The notes: generated by a model not told the origin, from the sequence alone. Positions 35,423 to 44,162 are shown, numbered from the stretch's first letter. The stretch is 64,000 nt of DNA from Devosia crocina (GCF_900116545.1 NZ_FPCK01000001.1:1302001-1366000), one strand, 5' to 3'. A program made the numbers and translations.

Positions 35423-36036
35423 GCCACGACGCCACGAACTGGGCCATCAAGCAGCGCGGATTGAAGCCTGTCGTCAAGCTTCTGCTCTGGCACCTCGCCG
35501 ACCGCCACAACCCCGATCAAGGCTGTTTTCCGAAGCAGGAAACGCTCGCCGAGGATTGCGAGATTTCGCGCGCATCGGTGAACCGGCATCTCGATGAACT
35601 CGAATCGCTCGGGCTGATTTTGCGTGAGCCGCAACGCGATCCGCAGACCAACAAGCAGCTGCCCACCCGATACCGACTGGCTTGCGAGCCCGATTTCCCG
35701 CGAACACAAGATGTGGGGGGCCGTGTCTCAAATTGCGACACGGAAAGCCGTGTCTCAAAATCCGCTGTTTCCGTGTCTCACAGCTCTGAGACACCTATAA
35801 CCAGTAAAAGAACCAGTAAGAATCCCCTTACCCCAGACGAGCGTCGGGCCTTACCACCACAAGATGTTGGGCTCACCCAGCATGTGCACGCCATGCTGGA
35901 CGACAAGCTCTACCTGACCTGCTGCAAAGTGTCGGGCCACGCCGCGAGCATGACAGACGCCAAGGGCGGGTGGACGTTCCCGGTGCAGGTCATCGACGAG
36001 GCGCGCCAGCGCCTGGCTTTGGCAGGTGCGCAATGA
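35419..36036 (+). CDS. Phage replication initiator with winged helix-turn-helix
   Basis: This protein of 205 residues has an N-terminal winged helix (KPVVKLLLWHLADRHNPDQG, then QETLAEDCEISRASVNRHLD and ELESLGLILREPQRD) of the type used by phage O-like and Rep proteins. A Ser-rich linker (residues about 100-140) is encoded by repeated bases that look like origin iterons. The C-terminal 60 residues (LTQHVHAMLDDKLYLTCCKV) are less clear. No helicase gene follows, so it probably recruits host DnaB. Confidence 0.82.
   Translation: MSHDATNWAIKQRGLKPVVKLLLWHLADRHNPDQGCFPKQETLAEDCEISRASVNRHLDELESLGLILREPQRDPQTNKQLPTRYRLACEPDFPRTQDVGGRVSNCDTESRVSKSAVSVSHSSETPITSKRTSKNPLTPDERRALPPQDVGLTQHVHAMLDDKLYLTCCKVSGHAASMTDAKGGWTFPVQVIDEARQRLALAGAQ
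35721..35819. repeat. Iteron-like repeats, candidate replication origin
   Basis: Inside the replication gene there are three direct copies of CCGTGTCTCA (35721, 35748, 35771), one inverted copy TGAGACAC (35787-35794) and a partial inverted copy CGACACGG (35736-35743). An AT-richer stretch follows with AACCAGTAA twice (35799 and 35811, period 12). The layout matches lambdoid origins embedded in the initiator gene. Confidence 0.7.
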
Positions 36037-36404
36037 GTAACCTGCCGCTTACCCATATCGCGACGCGCGCCGTACACGCCTATCCTGCCAAGGGTCCGAT
36101 TGGCGTGGCAGGGACCGCGCCGAGCCTCGACGGCTGGATCGTGGTGCTGGACGGGCGTGAACGCTGGGTGTCGGCAGCGCAGTTTGAGGCGAGCTATGCC
36201 TCGACGGGCGCTATGAGCTTCGACCATGCCGTGCATGCGCTCTTTGCCGGAAACCGGGTGGCGCGGAAAGCCTGGCCAGATGGCGTCATTTTCGTGTCGG
36301 ACGGCGCGATCTGCCTTGAGGCGAGCGGCGGCAAATACCAGTCGCGCAACTGGCGGCCTGACAAGGCGGATTTCTTTGCTCGGGACTGGATGGTGGTGCC
36401 GTGA
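36033..36404 (+). CDS. DUF2829 (Tad2-like) protein, possible anti-Thoeris factor
   Basis: This protein of 123 residues starts at ATG 36033, overlapping the previous stop. The C-terminal 65 residues fit DUF2829: MSFDHAVHALFAGNRVARKA followed by W, a short hairpin (VIFVSDGAICLEA) and the closing W-x3-KADFFARDWMVV. In phages, DUF2829 proteins named Tad2 bind the Thoeris signal molecule and block that defence. The 55-residue N-terminal part (DGWIVVLDGRERWVSAAQFE) is an extra domain not part of minimal Tad2. The function here is inferred from family only. Confidence 0.75.
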   Translation: MSNLPLTHIATRAVHAYPAKGPIGVAGTAPSLDGWIVVLDGRERWVSAAQFEASYASTGAMSFDHAVHALFAGNRVARKAWPDGVIFVSDGAICLEASGGKYQSRNWRPDKADFFARDWMVVP

Positions 36405-36799
36405 CCATGGGCGGGTTCTGGGCAAAGCCGGGCGCAAAGTGCGTGTGTCTCAATTCCGAGTGGAAGCGCGGCAAGACGCTTCAATGGAGCGTCTACTTGC
36501 GCGCCCTGCTGCTCGGCTTGCCCATCCGACATGGCGTTTACGTGGTGACCGCCGTGGTGCCGAGTGATCTGGGACTGTTCCTCTCGCTCAAGGGCTACGG
36601 GAACATGCTCTTCCACATCTCGCACTTCCGCCCAGTCGTGGACGAGCAGGAACGCCGCGACGTTGCGCTGTTCACGCCGTTGCTGGATCCGAAGCTGCCC
36701 TTGGTGCCCGACGGGCCGCAGGAACCAGCAAAGGTCCGTTCGACCGAGCCTGCCGATTGTGCTACTTTCCGCCTGCCGCACCACCGAGATCATCGATAG
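36401..36799 (+). CDS. Hypothetical phage protein
   Basis: This protein of 132 residues has a GTG start at 36401 coupled to the previous stop (ATG 36407 is possible). GAKCVCLNSEWKRGKT and LPIRHGVYVVTAVVPSDLGL, ending FHISHFRPV, match a small family of phage proteins that precede terminase genes and end in a 'FRP' motif. The function is unknown. The last 40 residues are Pro-rich. Confidence 0.7.
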   Translation: MTMGGFWAKPGAKCVCLNSEWKRGKTLQWSVYLRALLLGLPIRHGVYVVTAVVPSDLGLFLSLKGYGNMLFHISHFRPVVDEQERRDVALFTPLLDPKLPLVPDGPQEPAKVRSTEPADCATFRLPHHRDHR

Positions 36800-37612
36800 A
36801 TGGCGAAGGCGCGCGGCAAGTCTCCCAAAGCCACAGAACCGACCGGCAAGGATGCGCGACAGCGTGCCCGGGCGCGTTCCGTCGCGGATAAGTACATCGA
36901 TGACGATGGCGCGACGCCGGCGGCCGATGAAGGTGATAGCTTCGACAACCCAAGCAAGAGCGGGGGCACGAAACACAAGCGCCTGACGGAACGGGAAGCG
37001 CGCTTCTGCGAGGAGTATCTCGTCGATCTCAACGGCGCGGCTGCGGCCCGTCGCGCAGGCTACAGCGAGAACACGGCGCGCGAGATCGCATACGAAAACC
37101 TGACCAAACCTCACATCCGGCTCCGCATAAGGCAGCTTAAGCGAGATCGCGCTGTCCGCCTCCAGTTTGACCGGGACCGGGTGTTGGAGCGGCTCAGTGA
37201 CGAGCTCGATGCCGACCTGGCGGATTTGTTCGACGAGGCGGGGAACCTGCTGCCCGTCGACGAGTGGCCCATGGCGTTCCGCACAGGACTCGTCGCCGGC
37301 ATCGAGGTCGAGGAGCTGTTCGAGGGCAGGGGCGAGGACCGCGAGCACATCGGCCGCGTGCGCAAGATCAAGCTCGCCGATCGCGGCAAACGCCTCGAGC
37401 TGGTTGGCAAGCATGTCGACGTCATGGCGTTCAAGGAACGCACCGAGGTGGAAGCCGTCGGGCAGTTCGCCCAGCTCCTCGGCGCGCTGGCCGGGACAAC
37501 GCTGGGCCCGACGCAGACGCCGCCGACCAGTGCTCTGCCAGCCGAGGCCGCCGCCACCATTGCTGCCGCCAGCAATCCTGATCTCTCCGACGATGGGGAG
37601 GACGACGAGTGA
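36800..37612 (+). CDS. terS: Terminase small subunit
   Basis: This protein of 270 residues recognises phage DNA for packaging. After a charged disordered N-terminus comes the Terminase_2 core: LTEREARFCEEYLVDLNGAA, AARRAGYSENTAREIAYENL and TKPHIRLRIRQLKRDRAVRL. The remainder is helical with an Ala/Pro tail. Its TGA overlaps the GTG of the large subunit. Confidence 0.93.
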   Translation: MAKARGKSPKATEPTGKDARQRARARSVADKYIDDDGATPAADEGDSFDNPSKSGGTKHKRLTEREARFCEEYLVDLNGAAAARRAGYSENTAREIAYENLTKPHIRLRIRQLKRDRAVRLQFDRDRVLERLSDELDADLADLFDEAGNLLPVDEWPMAFRTGLVAGIEVEELFEGRGEDREHIGRVRKIKLADRGKRLELVGKHVDVMAFKERTEVEAVGQFAQLLGALAGTTLGPTQTPPTSALPAEAAATIAAASNPDLSDDGEDDE

Positions 37613-39192
37613 ACGACGCTCTCGCCATCCCGATCGAGGAGCAGCTGCGCGCCATCCTCGGCCGCACGCCGACAGCCGAAGAGCTCGAGCTCTTCCGCAA
37701 CCTGCGGGATCCGAAGTGGCGCATCCGCAACCTCTACTGGATCATGGACAAGGAGGGTAACCCCGTCCGGTTCGTGCCCAACGAGGTGCAGGACAAGTTC
37801 ATCGAGGAGCTCTGGTACCGCAACGTGGTGCCGAAGGCGCGCCAGCGTGGCTTCTCGACCGTGGCGCAGCTGATGGCACTCGATCGCGCGCTGTTCGAGC
37901 CCAACCAGCGTTGCGCCCTGATCGCCCAGGACCGGGTGACCTGCGAACAGATCTTCTCGGACAAGATCAAGTTCGCCTATGACCGGTTGCCTGACCTGGT
38001 GAAGGCCATGAACCCGGTGGTGCGCTCGACCCAGTCCAAGCTGGTGCTCTCCAACAACTCCACCATCCGCTGCGCCATCTCGGTACGCGGCGGCACGATC
38101 CAGTTCCTGCACATTTCCGAATACGGCAAGATCTGCGCCGTGGCGCCACTCAAGGCGCGCGAAATCCAGACCGGCTCGATTCCTGCCGTTGATCAGACCG
38201 GCATCGTCATCATCGAATCGACGGTGGAAGGCCTCGACGGCGATTTCACCGAGAAGGTGCAGCGCGCCGAGGCAGTGGCACTGAGCGGCCGTCCACTGTC
38301 CAAGATGGACTATCGGCTCCACTTCGCCAGCTGGTGGGACGCGCTCGAATACCAGACCGACCCGGCATCGGTGGTCATCTCGCCGACGGACCACGCCTAC
38401 TTCTTCCGCCTCGAGGCCGAGATCGGCCGCCCGATCGAGATGGAGCAGCGCGCCTGGTACGTCCAGAAGCGGGACGTCGAGTTCGGCGGCGATGTCGAGA
38501 AGATGTGGATGCAGTACCCATCCACGCTCAAGGAGGCCTTCAACCAGTCGACCGAGGGCAAGTGGCTGGCCGTGCAACTGGCGACCATGCGCAAGCAGCA
38601 GCGCATCACCAAAGTGCCCTATGACCCGTCGGTGCCGGTCAACCTCTTCTGGGATCTCGGTGTCGACGACGACATCGCCATCTGGTTCCACCAGCAGGTC
38701 GGGCTGCAGGACCGGTTCATCGACTATATCGAGGCATCGGGCGAGCCCTACAGCTTCTTCAAGCGCGAGGTCGACAAGCGGCCTTACGTGCTCGGGACCT
38801 GCTTTCTGCCCCATGACGGTGCGCATCGGCGCCCAGGCGCGGAGCTGCTCAAGACCTCCGCCGACATGCTCGAAGAAGTCGGGTTCAAGAACATCGAGAT
38901 CATCCCGCGCATCCACGAGCTGATCGCCGGCATCCAGCAGCTGCGCGACGCCATGGCGAGCTACTGGATCGACGAAGAGAACTGCGCCGAAGGGCTCAAG
39001 CACCTCGCCGGCTACGGCAAGGCGTGGAGCGAGCGCAACGGCACCTTCACGAGCCAGGTCAACAAGAACGGCCACCAGCACGCCGCCGACGCCATCCGCC
39101 AGCACGCCCAGGCCAAGGCCGGCGGCATGATCCGCGGCCCACGCCAACAGACACGCAGACCCAGCTCGCGTCCGAGCGCGATGGCTGTTTAA
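37609..39192 (+). CDS. terL: Terminase large subunit
   Basis: This protein of 527 residues is the ATPase and nuclease motor of packaging. The adenine/Walker region is KARQRGFSTVAQLMALDRAL, the Walker B region is GTIQFLHISEYGKICAV, and the coupling segment is IVIIESTVEGLDGDF. The nuclease half has NLFWDLGVDDDIAIWF (first acidic cluster), CFLPHDGAHRRPG and HQHAADAIRQHA (last Asp). The GTG start overlaps terS. Confidence 0.95.
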   Translation: MNDALAIPIEEQLRAILGRTPTAEELELFRNLRDPKWRIRNLYWIMDKEGNPVRFVPNEVQDKFIEELWYRNVVPKARQRGFSTVAQLMALDRALFEPNQRCALIAQDRVTCEQIFSDKIKFAYDRLPDLVKAMNPVVRSTQSKLVLSNNSTIRCAISVRGGTIQFLHISEYGKICAVAPLKAREIQTGSIPAVDQTGIVIIESTVEGLDGDFTEKVQRAEAVALSGRPLSKMDYRLHFASWWDALEYQTDPASVVISPTDHAYFFRLEAEIGRPIEMEQRAWYVQKRDVEFGGDVEKMWMQYPSTLKEAFNQSTEGKWLAVQLATMRKQQRITKVPYDPSVPVNLFWDLGVDDDIAIWFHQQVGLQDRFIDYIEASGEPYSFFKREVDKRPYVLGTCFLPHDGAHRRPGAELLKTSADMLEEVGFKNIEIIPRIHELIAGIQQLRDAMASYWIDEENCAEGLKHLAGYGKAWSERNGTFTSQVNKNGHQHAADAIRQHAQAKAGGMIRGPRQQTRRPSSRPSAMAV

Positions 39193-39206
39193 CCAGGAGA
39201 GAGACG

Positions 39207-39542
39207 ATGTCTGATTTAGGTTATGCACGCAGAGCTGCAGAGTTAGCCCGGAACAGCCGACCTGTTCGCGAGGGGCCACAAAGCTTTATGGACGATCTCA
39301 GGGATGCCCGGGATCACGCTCGGGAGACGGCGCGTGAGGCTGCGAAACTCGCCGATCGGCTTTGCGGGCCGGTGCCGGAGAACGCGACAGGCCCTGAGTA
39401 TCTCGAGGGATATGGCGTGTTCGGCGATGCGCGCGCTTTGGCGCACCAGATCTTGGCCGCCTCGGTGAGCGTCAACGAGTCGCTTGAGCGCATCCGCGGG
39501 CAGCTGCCTTCCGAGAAGTACGAAGCCGACCCGCACAGCTGA
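39207..39542 (+). CDS. Hypothetical phage protein
   Basis: This protein of 111 residues has a strong GGAGAGAG site before ATG 39207. It is helical and charged (FMDDLRDARDHARETAREAA, then ALAHQILAASVSVNESLERI). It sits between terL and the portal genes; it may be a small head-assembly or regulatory protein. Not recognised. Confidence 0.65.
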   Translation: MSDLGYARRAAELARNSRPVREGPQSFMDDLRDARDHARETAREAAKLADRLCGPVPENATGPEYLEGYGVFGDARALAHQILAASVSVNESLERIRGQLPSEKYEADPHS

Positions 39543-39602
39543 CCCAAACGCCGCGCGCTCGGGCAGGGACGGCCCGGGTGTCGGTCCATCCAGGAGGATA
39601 GA

Positions 39603-39899
39603 TTGAAGAAGATGATTGTGGGGGCACTCGCCGCAATGGCGATGCTGGGCGGCGCTGCCTTAGGGCAGGTCAATGCCAAGGCGGGGCATGTTGTTGTAAC
39701 CGGCGCTTCGGCAGGCCAAGCCACCGACACCCAGCGGCAAGCGCCGGCGCCGAAACAGAACGAGCGCGCGGCAGTGCGTGAAGCGGACGCGGCCTATCGC
39801 CATCGCCGGTTTCTCGCGCGGACCAAGCACAAGAACCGGGCAGGGGGCGAGCGCGCCCACCGGAAATGGCGCAAGGCTCGATCGGCGGGGAGGCGGTGA
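39603..39899 (+). CDS. Small secreted or anchored basic protein
   Basis: This protein of 98 residues starts at TTG 39603 behind a perfect AGGAGG. The first 22 residues (MKKMIVGALAAMAMLGGAAL) are a signal sequence or anchor. The rest is very basic (RHRRFLARTKHKNRAGGERA, KWRKARSAGRR). It could be a lysis-related or DNA-associated protein; there is no recognised family. Confidence 0.6.
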   Translation: MKKMIVGALAAMAMLGGAALGQVNAKAGHVVVTGASAGQATDTQRQAPAPKQNERAAVREADAAYRHRRFLARTKHKNRAGGERAHRKWRKARSAGRR

Positions 39900-39900
39900 C

Positions 39901-40155
39901 ATGGCCGCAAGACGCGACTGCCCATCGTGCAGACAGGGTCAGATGCTGCGCACCATTTCAGGCGATGGCACGTGCTGCGACGCCTGCGGCATCTTCATCG
40001 CCATTACGTCAGTGGCAGTGCAGAGGGACGAACGCAGGCCTTCGGACCTTACCGCCCAGCTCTCCGTTGAGGGTCGGCGACAGATAGACAGCAGGGCCGA
40101 ATTGGCTTACCTCTTCCCCTTGCCGCACCACCCCTTTGCCGGGGGCCGTGCATGA
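39901..40155 (+). CDS. Small zinc-ribbon protein
   Basis: This protein of 84 residues from ATG 39901 begins MAARRDCPSCRQGQMLRTIS and continues GDGTCCDACG: two CxxC pairs that should hold zinc. The rest is not conserved-looking. The stop overlaps the next start (ATGA). Confidence 0.6.
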   Translation: MAARRDCPSCRQGQMLRTISGDGTCCDACGIFIAITSVAVQRDERRPSDLTAQLSVEGRRQIDSRAELAYLFPLPHHPFAGGRA

Positions 40156-40595
40156 CTGCCGTTCTCGACCTAGACCAGCGCCACTTCACAACCGTGAAGG
40201 GCAATCTCACGCTTATCGGCACGTGGGTCTCCACGGACGATGGCGTCGCGCCATGCCTGTGCCTGATCCGCACGGGCGAAGAGTTCTCCGAGCACACGGT
40301 GCCATGCGTCGTTACGCTGCAGAGCGCATTCCTGTTCGATCGATCATCGCACAAGCACTATCCGGACTGGGCCCGCAAGGCGGCGCTCATGGCATTCGGT
40401 TTTGCCGAAGCCCTCCGCATCGGGGTTACGCCACAATCTGCGCAGCGCATCTGCGAGCTGATCGAGGATAATATCGATGACCTCTTCGGCATTCCGCCCT
40501 ATCGCGTGCCGATACTGACCGACAACGAGGCCATGGCCGAGGTGACGATCACCGACCGCAATTCCGGCAAGCGCGTGCGCGAGGTCCTCCTCTGA
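40152..40595 (+). CDS. Hypothetical phage protein upstream of the portal gene
   Basis: This protein of 147 residues is coupled at both ends (ATGA before; TGATG after). Central sequence FDRSSHKHYPDWARKAALMA and RICELIEDNIDDLFGIPPYR suggests a compact helical protein. In related phages a similar small gene sits directly before the portal; the function is unknown. Confidence 0.7.
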   Translation: MTAVLDLDQRHFTTVKGNLTLIGTWVSTDDGVAPCLCLIRTGEEFSEHTVPCVVTLQSAFLFDRSSHKHYPDWARKAALMAFGFAEALRIGVTPQSAQRICELIEDNIDDLFGIPPYRVPILTDNEAMAEVTITDRNSGKRVREVLL

Positions 40596-42853
40596 TGTTC
40601 GACATCAATGCCGATGATGGCTCCGTCCGCAAAACCGAGTTCAAGTCACCGATCAAGGGTGGCGAGGGGCGGGAAGGCGCCAGGGAGATCAAGCCCTCAG
40701 GGCTCGACGCTCCCAACATGGTGGAGATGCACCACAAGCTCATGGACCTGCGGGCCAAGGAGCTTGATCGGCAATACGACAACCGCGTCGAGCAGGCGCA
40801 GGACGAGGACTTTTACGACAATATCCAGTGGGCGGAGAAAGACGCCCAGGAAGTCGAAGACCGCGGCCAGAAGGCTCTCGTCTATAACGTGATCTCGGCA
40901 TCGGTCGACTGGGTGCTCGGCACCGAGAAGCGCACCCGCTCCGACCATAAGGTCATTCCGCGTCGCAAGAACGAGGGCAAGCCGGCGCAGCGCAAATCGG
41001 AGCTGATGAAATATCTCAGCGACGTCAACCGCACGCCTTTCCATGTCAGCCGCGCCTTTGCGGATTCGGTGAAAAGCGGCATCGGCTGGGTCGAAGACTA
41101 TTTCGACGGCGACGGCGACGACGAACCGCTGCGCACCCGCTACGAGAATTGGCGGCGCGTGCTCTGGGACAGCGCCTCGACGGAGATGGACCTCTCGGAC
41201 GCCCGGTACATCTTCCGGGACAAGTGGGTCGACCTCGATATTGCAAAGGCCATCTTCCGCAAGCGCGGACAATTGCTCGAGCATTCGGCGCAGCAGGCGC
41301 TCGACATCGGCACGTATGGCGATGATGGCGACGAGGTGGGTGACTATTCCGAGATGGCGCTCGACCAATCGGGCGGCCGCACCGATCGGGTAAACCATGG
41401 CTATCACCGCCAGCGCGTCCGCCTGATCGAAGGGTGGATCCGCATGCCGGTGCTGGTGAAAGCACTAAAGGGCGGCGCCTTCGCCCGGGAAATCTATGAC
41501 CCGTTCTCGCCAGGCCACAGGGACTCGCTGGCAAGTGGCGAAGCGGAGCTCGTCGAGCGCATCACCATGCGCATGCACGTGGCGATATTCACCCATGCCG
41601 GCATGCTCTGGTTCTCTGAGAGCCCGTACCGGCACAACCAGTTTCCATTTACCCCGATCTGGGGGAAGCGCCGCGGACGCGACGGCCTGCCATACGGTAT
41701 GATCCGCGGCCTCAAGGGCATGCAAGAGGACATCAACAAGCGCGCATCCAAGGCGCTCTACATCCTCTCCACCAACAAGATCGTCATGGACGACGACGCC
41801 GTCGAAGACATCGACGAGCTGCGCCGCGAGGCCTCGCGCCCCGACGCGATTATCGTCAAGAAGAAGGGGTCGCAGCTCGACCTCGACAATGACCGAGAGC
41901 TTTCCCAGTACCAGCTCGAATTCATGTCCCGCTCAATTGCGATGATCCAGCAGTCGAGCGGTGTCACCGACGAGCTCCTCGGGCGCCACACCAATGCCAC
42001 CTCTGGTGTCGCGATCGGACGGCGTCAGGACCAGGGCTCCATGGCGACGATGCACTTTTTCGATAATCTCCGCTTCGCGTCCCAGCTGCGCGGCGAGAAG
42101 CTGCTGTCGAACATCGAGCAGTTCGTGAGCGAAGAAAAAGCATTTAGAATCACCAATATGCGCGGCACGCCTCAGTACATCACCGTGAACGATGGCTTGC
42201 CGGCCAATGACATCCAGCGGTCCAAGGCTGATTTCGTCATCACCGAGGCCGACTGGCGCGCATCCATGCGCCAGCATGCCATGGACGAGCTCATGGGTCT
42301 GGTGGGCAAGCTGCCCCCAGCCGTCGGCATGGTGTTGCTCGACCTGGTCGTGGAGCAGATGGACATCGGCAACCGCGAGGAGATCGTGAAGCGCATCCGT
42401 GCCGTCACCAATCAGCGCGACCCAGACGCCGAGGAGCTGACGGAAGAAGAAGTGCAGGCCCAGCAGGCCGCAGCCGAGGCAGCCAAGCTGCAGGCTCGTG
42501 CCGTGGAAGCCGACATTTCCGACAAGGAAGCCAGCGCCGAGAAGAAGCGTGCCGAGGTACAGCGGATCACGGCCCAGACCGTCACCGAAAAGGTCAGCGC
42601 CCAGGATCGCGCACTCGCGACCGCCGGCAATGCCCTGGCTCTCCCACCCGCAGCCTCGCACACGGCCGACATGATCATGTCCGAGTCCGGCTTCAAGTCG
42701 CAGAGCGATCAGAACATCGAGGCGGCGCAGGCCGCCGGCGTCGCAGCCGCCCAGACTGAGCTGGCTCAAGAAGCCCAGCTTGAGCAGGCCGCTGCTGCCG
42801 AATCCGAACAACTCCAGACCGGTGCGGCGCCGGCCATGGACGTGCCCGCATAA
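40595..42853 (+). CDS. Portal protein (P22-like, large type)
   Basis: The portal ring is the entry and exit of DNA at the capsid vertex. The 752 residues include VYNVISASVDWVLGTEKRTR, NRTPFHVSRAFADSVKSGIG, KRRGRDGLPYGMIRGLKGMQ with EDINKRASKALYIL, and IQQSSGVTDELLGRHTNATS, all typical of large P22/N4-group portals. The C-terminal 130 residues are a Glu/Ala/Gln-rich coiled coil, matching the barrel of such portals. Confidence 0.92.
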   Translation: MFDINADDGSVRKTEFKSPIKGGEGREGAREIKPSGLDAPNMVEMHHKLMDLRAKELDRQYDNRVEQAQDEDFYDNIQWAEKDAQEVEDRGQKALVYNVISASVDWVLGTEKRTRSDHKVIPRRKNEGKPAQRKSELMKYLSDVNRTPFHVSRAFADSVKSGIGWVEDYFDGDGDDEPLRTRYENWRRVLWDSASTEMDLSDARYIFRDKWVDLDIAKAIFRKRGQLLEHSAQQALDIGTYGDDGDEVGDYSEMALDQSGGRTDRVNHGYHRQRVRLIEGWIRMPVLVKALKGGAFAREIYDPFSPGHRDSLASGEAELVERITMRMHVAIFTHAGMLWFSESPYRHNQFPFTPIWGKRRGRDGLPYGMIRGLKGMQEDINKRASKALYILSTNKIVMDDDAVEDIDELRREASRPDAIIVKKKGSQLDLDNDRELSQYQLEFMSRSIAMIQQSSGVTDELLGRHTNATSGVAIGRRQDQGSMATMHFFDNLRFASQLRGEKLLSNIEQFVSEEKAFRITNMRGTPQYITVNDGLPANDIQRSKADFVITEADWRASMRQHAMDELMGLVGKLPPAVGMVLLDLVVEQMDIGNREEIVKRIRAVTNQRDPDAEELTEEEVQAQQAAAEAAKLQARAVEADISDKEASAEKKRAEVQRITAQTVTEKVSAQDRALATAGNALALPPAASHTADMIMSESGFKSQSDQNIEAAQAAGVAAAQTELAQEAQLEQAAAAESEQLQTGAAPAMDVPA

Positions 42854-42876
42854 CGCCGAACCAGAGAGAAGCCAGA

Positions 42877-43782
42877 ATGGCAAAGCCAGACTTTACCGAT
42901 GAAATGCTCGAAAGCCTGTCCGAGGAAGAACGGGCAGGGCTCCTGAACCCCGACCTGGTCGACGAGGGGCTGGAAGCCGAAGCGGCTGCCGCGGCAGATA
43001 CTCCGTCGGCCGAGGACGATACCAGCGCGCCTGCCGAGACTGAGCTGGAAGGCGCCGTTGCTGCTGACGGGTCGGTCACTGTCGAGAATGCTGCCGCCGA
43101 TGAAGGCAAGCCAGCCGCCGTGCAGCAGCCTCAGTCGCTCCTCCCGGCCTACGATCTGCCCGAGGATTTCGAAGCCCGCTTGGAGGCGATCAAGTCCGGC
43201 GAGGACGATCTCGAAAAGCGTTTCGACGACGGCGAGCTGTCGAGCGCTGAATATCGGAAGGGCCTGCGCGAGCTGAACGACCAGCGCAGCGAGCTCGAGC
43301 GGATGCAGCTCAAGCACGAGTTGTCAGCCGACAGCCGCAAGCATGATTTTGAGATCCGCAAATCGACCTGGTTCGAAAACACCGTGCCGGACTGGTTGGC
43401 GAAGCATCCGCAGTATGAAGCCGGCAGCGCGGGCTACGATGCGTTGAACGCTGAGGTTATGAAGCTCCAGGGCGGGAATGCAGCCGACCCGTTCGCTGCA
43501 TCGATCCTCGACCAGGCGCATGCCAAGGTGCAGCGCGATATGCGCAAGGCGCTCGGCCTTCCGGCGGAAGAAAACAAGCCAAGCACACCACAGCCGCCGA
43601 CGGAGCCCAAGCGTGAGATCCCGCCGGCATTGGGCGGTCTGCCCAGCGCAGCACCGGCCGACCTGCAGGACACCAGCAAGTTTGCGGTCATCTCGCGCAT
43701 GACTGGCGAGGCCAAGGAGAACGCTATGGCGCAGCTCTCCGACACCGAGCGCAACCAGTACCTGGCGTCTGAATACGCTTAA
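42877..43782 (+). CDS. Probable scaffolding protein
   Basis: This protein of 301 residues lies between portal and capsid genes. It is highly acidic and low in complexity at first (DEMLESLSEEERAGLLNPDL), with a central coiled coil (KRFDDGELSSAEYRKGLREL and NDQRSELERMQLKHELSADS) and a short ordered C-terminus (FAVISRMTGEAKENAMAQLS). Position, acidity and coiled coil are those of a scaffold; the identity is inferred. Confidence 0.7.
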   Translation: MAKPDFTDEMLESLSEEERAGLLNPDLVDEGLEAEAAAAADTPSAEDDTSAPAETELEGAVAADGSVTVENAAADEGKPAAVQQPQSLLPAYDLPEDFEARLEAIKSGEDDLEKRFDDGELSSAEYRKGLRELNDQRSELERMQLKHELSADSRKHDFEIRKSTWFENTVPDWLAKHPQYEAGSAGYDALNAEVMKLQGGNAADPFAASILDQAHAKVQRDMRKALGLPAEENKPSTPQPPTEPKREIPPALGGLPSAAPADLQDTSKFAVISRMTGEAKENAMAQLSDTERNQYLASEYA

Positions 43783-43794
43783 CGAGAGGACCAA

Positions 43795-44016
43795 ATGGGC
43801 TTGCTGTCTGTCAGCGTCAAAGTCGGCGAGGCCGTGCAAATCGGCGAGGTCGCCATTGTAAAAGTCGACGATCGGAATGGCCGTTCGGTCAAGCTCAAGA
43901 TCGCGACCATGGACCCGTCCCTCCGGGTCACGCGGATCCCGACGGGTATCATCCCGCCGGCGTTCCTGCCGACAGGGCTGGCACCGGACAAAACGTCCGC
44001 AGCCCTCGTCGCGTGA
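43795..44016 (+). CDS. CsrA-like RNA-binding regulator (phage-borne)
   Basis: The first 50 of 73 residues follow the CsrA pattern: LSVSVKVGEAVQIGEVAIVK then VDDRNGRSVKLKIATMD and a V-T-R-I end strand (CsrA has L-S/T-R-x-VGE-x2-x-IG, x-V-x-V, G-x-x-V-x-L/I-x-I, V-x-R-x-E). CsrA dimers bind GGA in mRNA leaders and block ribosome access. The extension GIIPPAFLPTGL is typical of phage-type homologues. It is coupled by GTGA to the next short gene. Confidence 0.7.
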   Translation: MGLLSVSVKVGEAVQIGEVAIVKVDDRNGRSVKLKIATMDPSLRVTRIPTGIIPPAFLPTGLAPDKTSAALVA

Positions 44017-44162
44017 GCGAAGTCGTCGACACCAAGGGCCGTTGGCGGCGCGCAATTGTCGCCCGCGGCCTCCCTCGCGATCGGCTGCTGATCGATCGCA
44101 GCCAGGGCACTCCGCGCGCCAGCGTGAAGTCGAAGGACGAATCTAAGGATTTGCGGCTTTAA
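44013..44162 (+). CDS. 49-residue basic protein
   Basis: A frame of 49 residues starts at GTG 44013 overlapping the CsrA-like stop (GTGA) and ends at TAA 44160-44162. It is rich in Arg and Lys (TKGRWRRAIVARGLPRDRLL, then SVKSKDESKDLRL). The coupled start is the main evidence. No family. Confidence 0.5.
   Translation: MSEVVDTKGRWRRAIVARGLPRDRLLIDRSQGTPRASVKSKDESKDLRL

Noticed and set aside
37111-39279. A 722-codon minus-strand frame opposite both terminase genes.
   Set aside because: The plus strand has motif-complete TerS and TerL; the antisense frame is a codon-bias artefact.
39603-39899. A holin or Rz-type lysis protein.
   Set aside because: It has one N-terminal hydrophobic segment and a very basic tail only; there is no adjacent endolysin, so no lysis role is claimed.
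42838-42877. A fourth copy of ATGGACGTGC at the end of the portal gene.
   Set aside because: It lacks the GCGC start and the hairpin, and it encodes the portal C-terminus (MDVPA), so it is probably chance.
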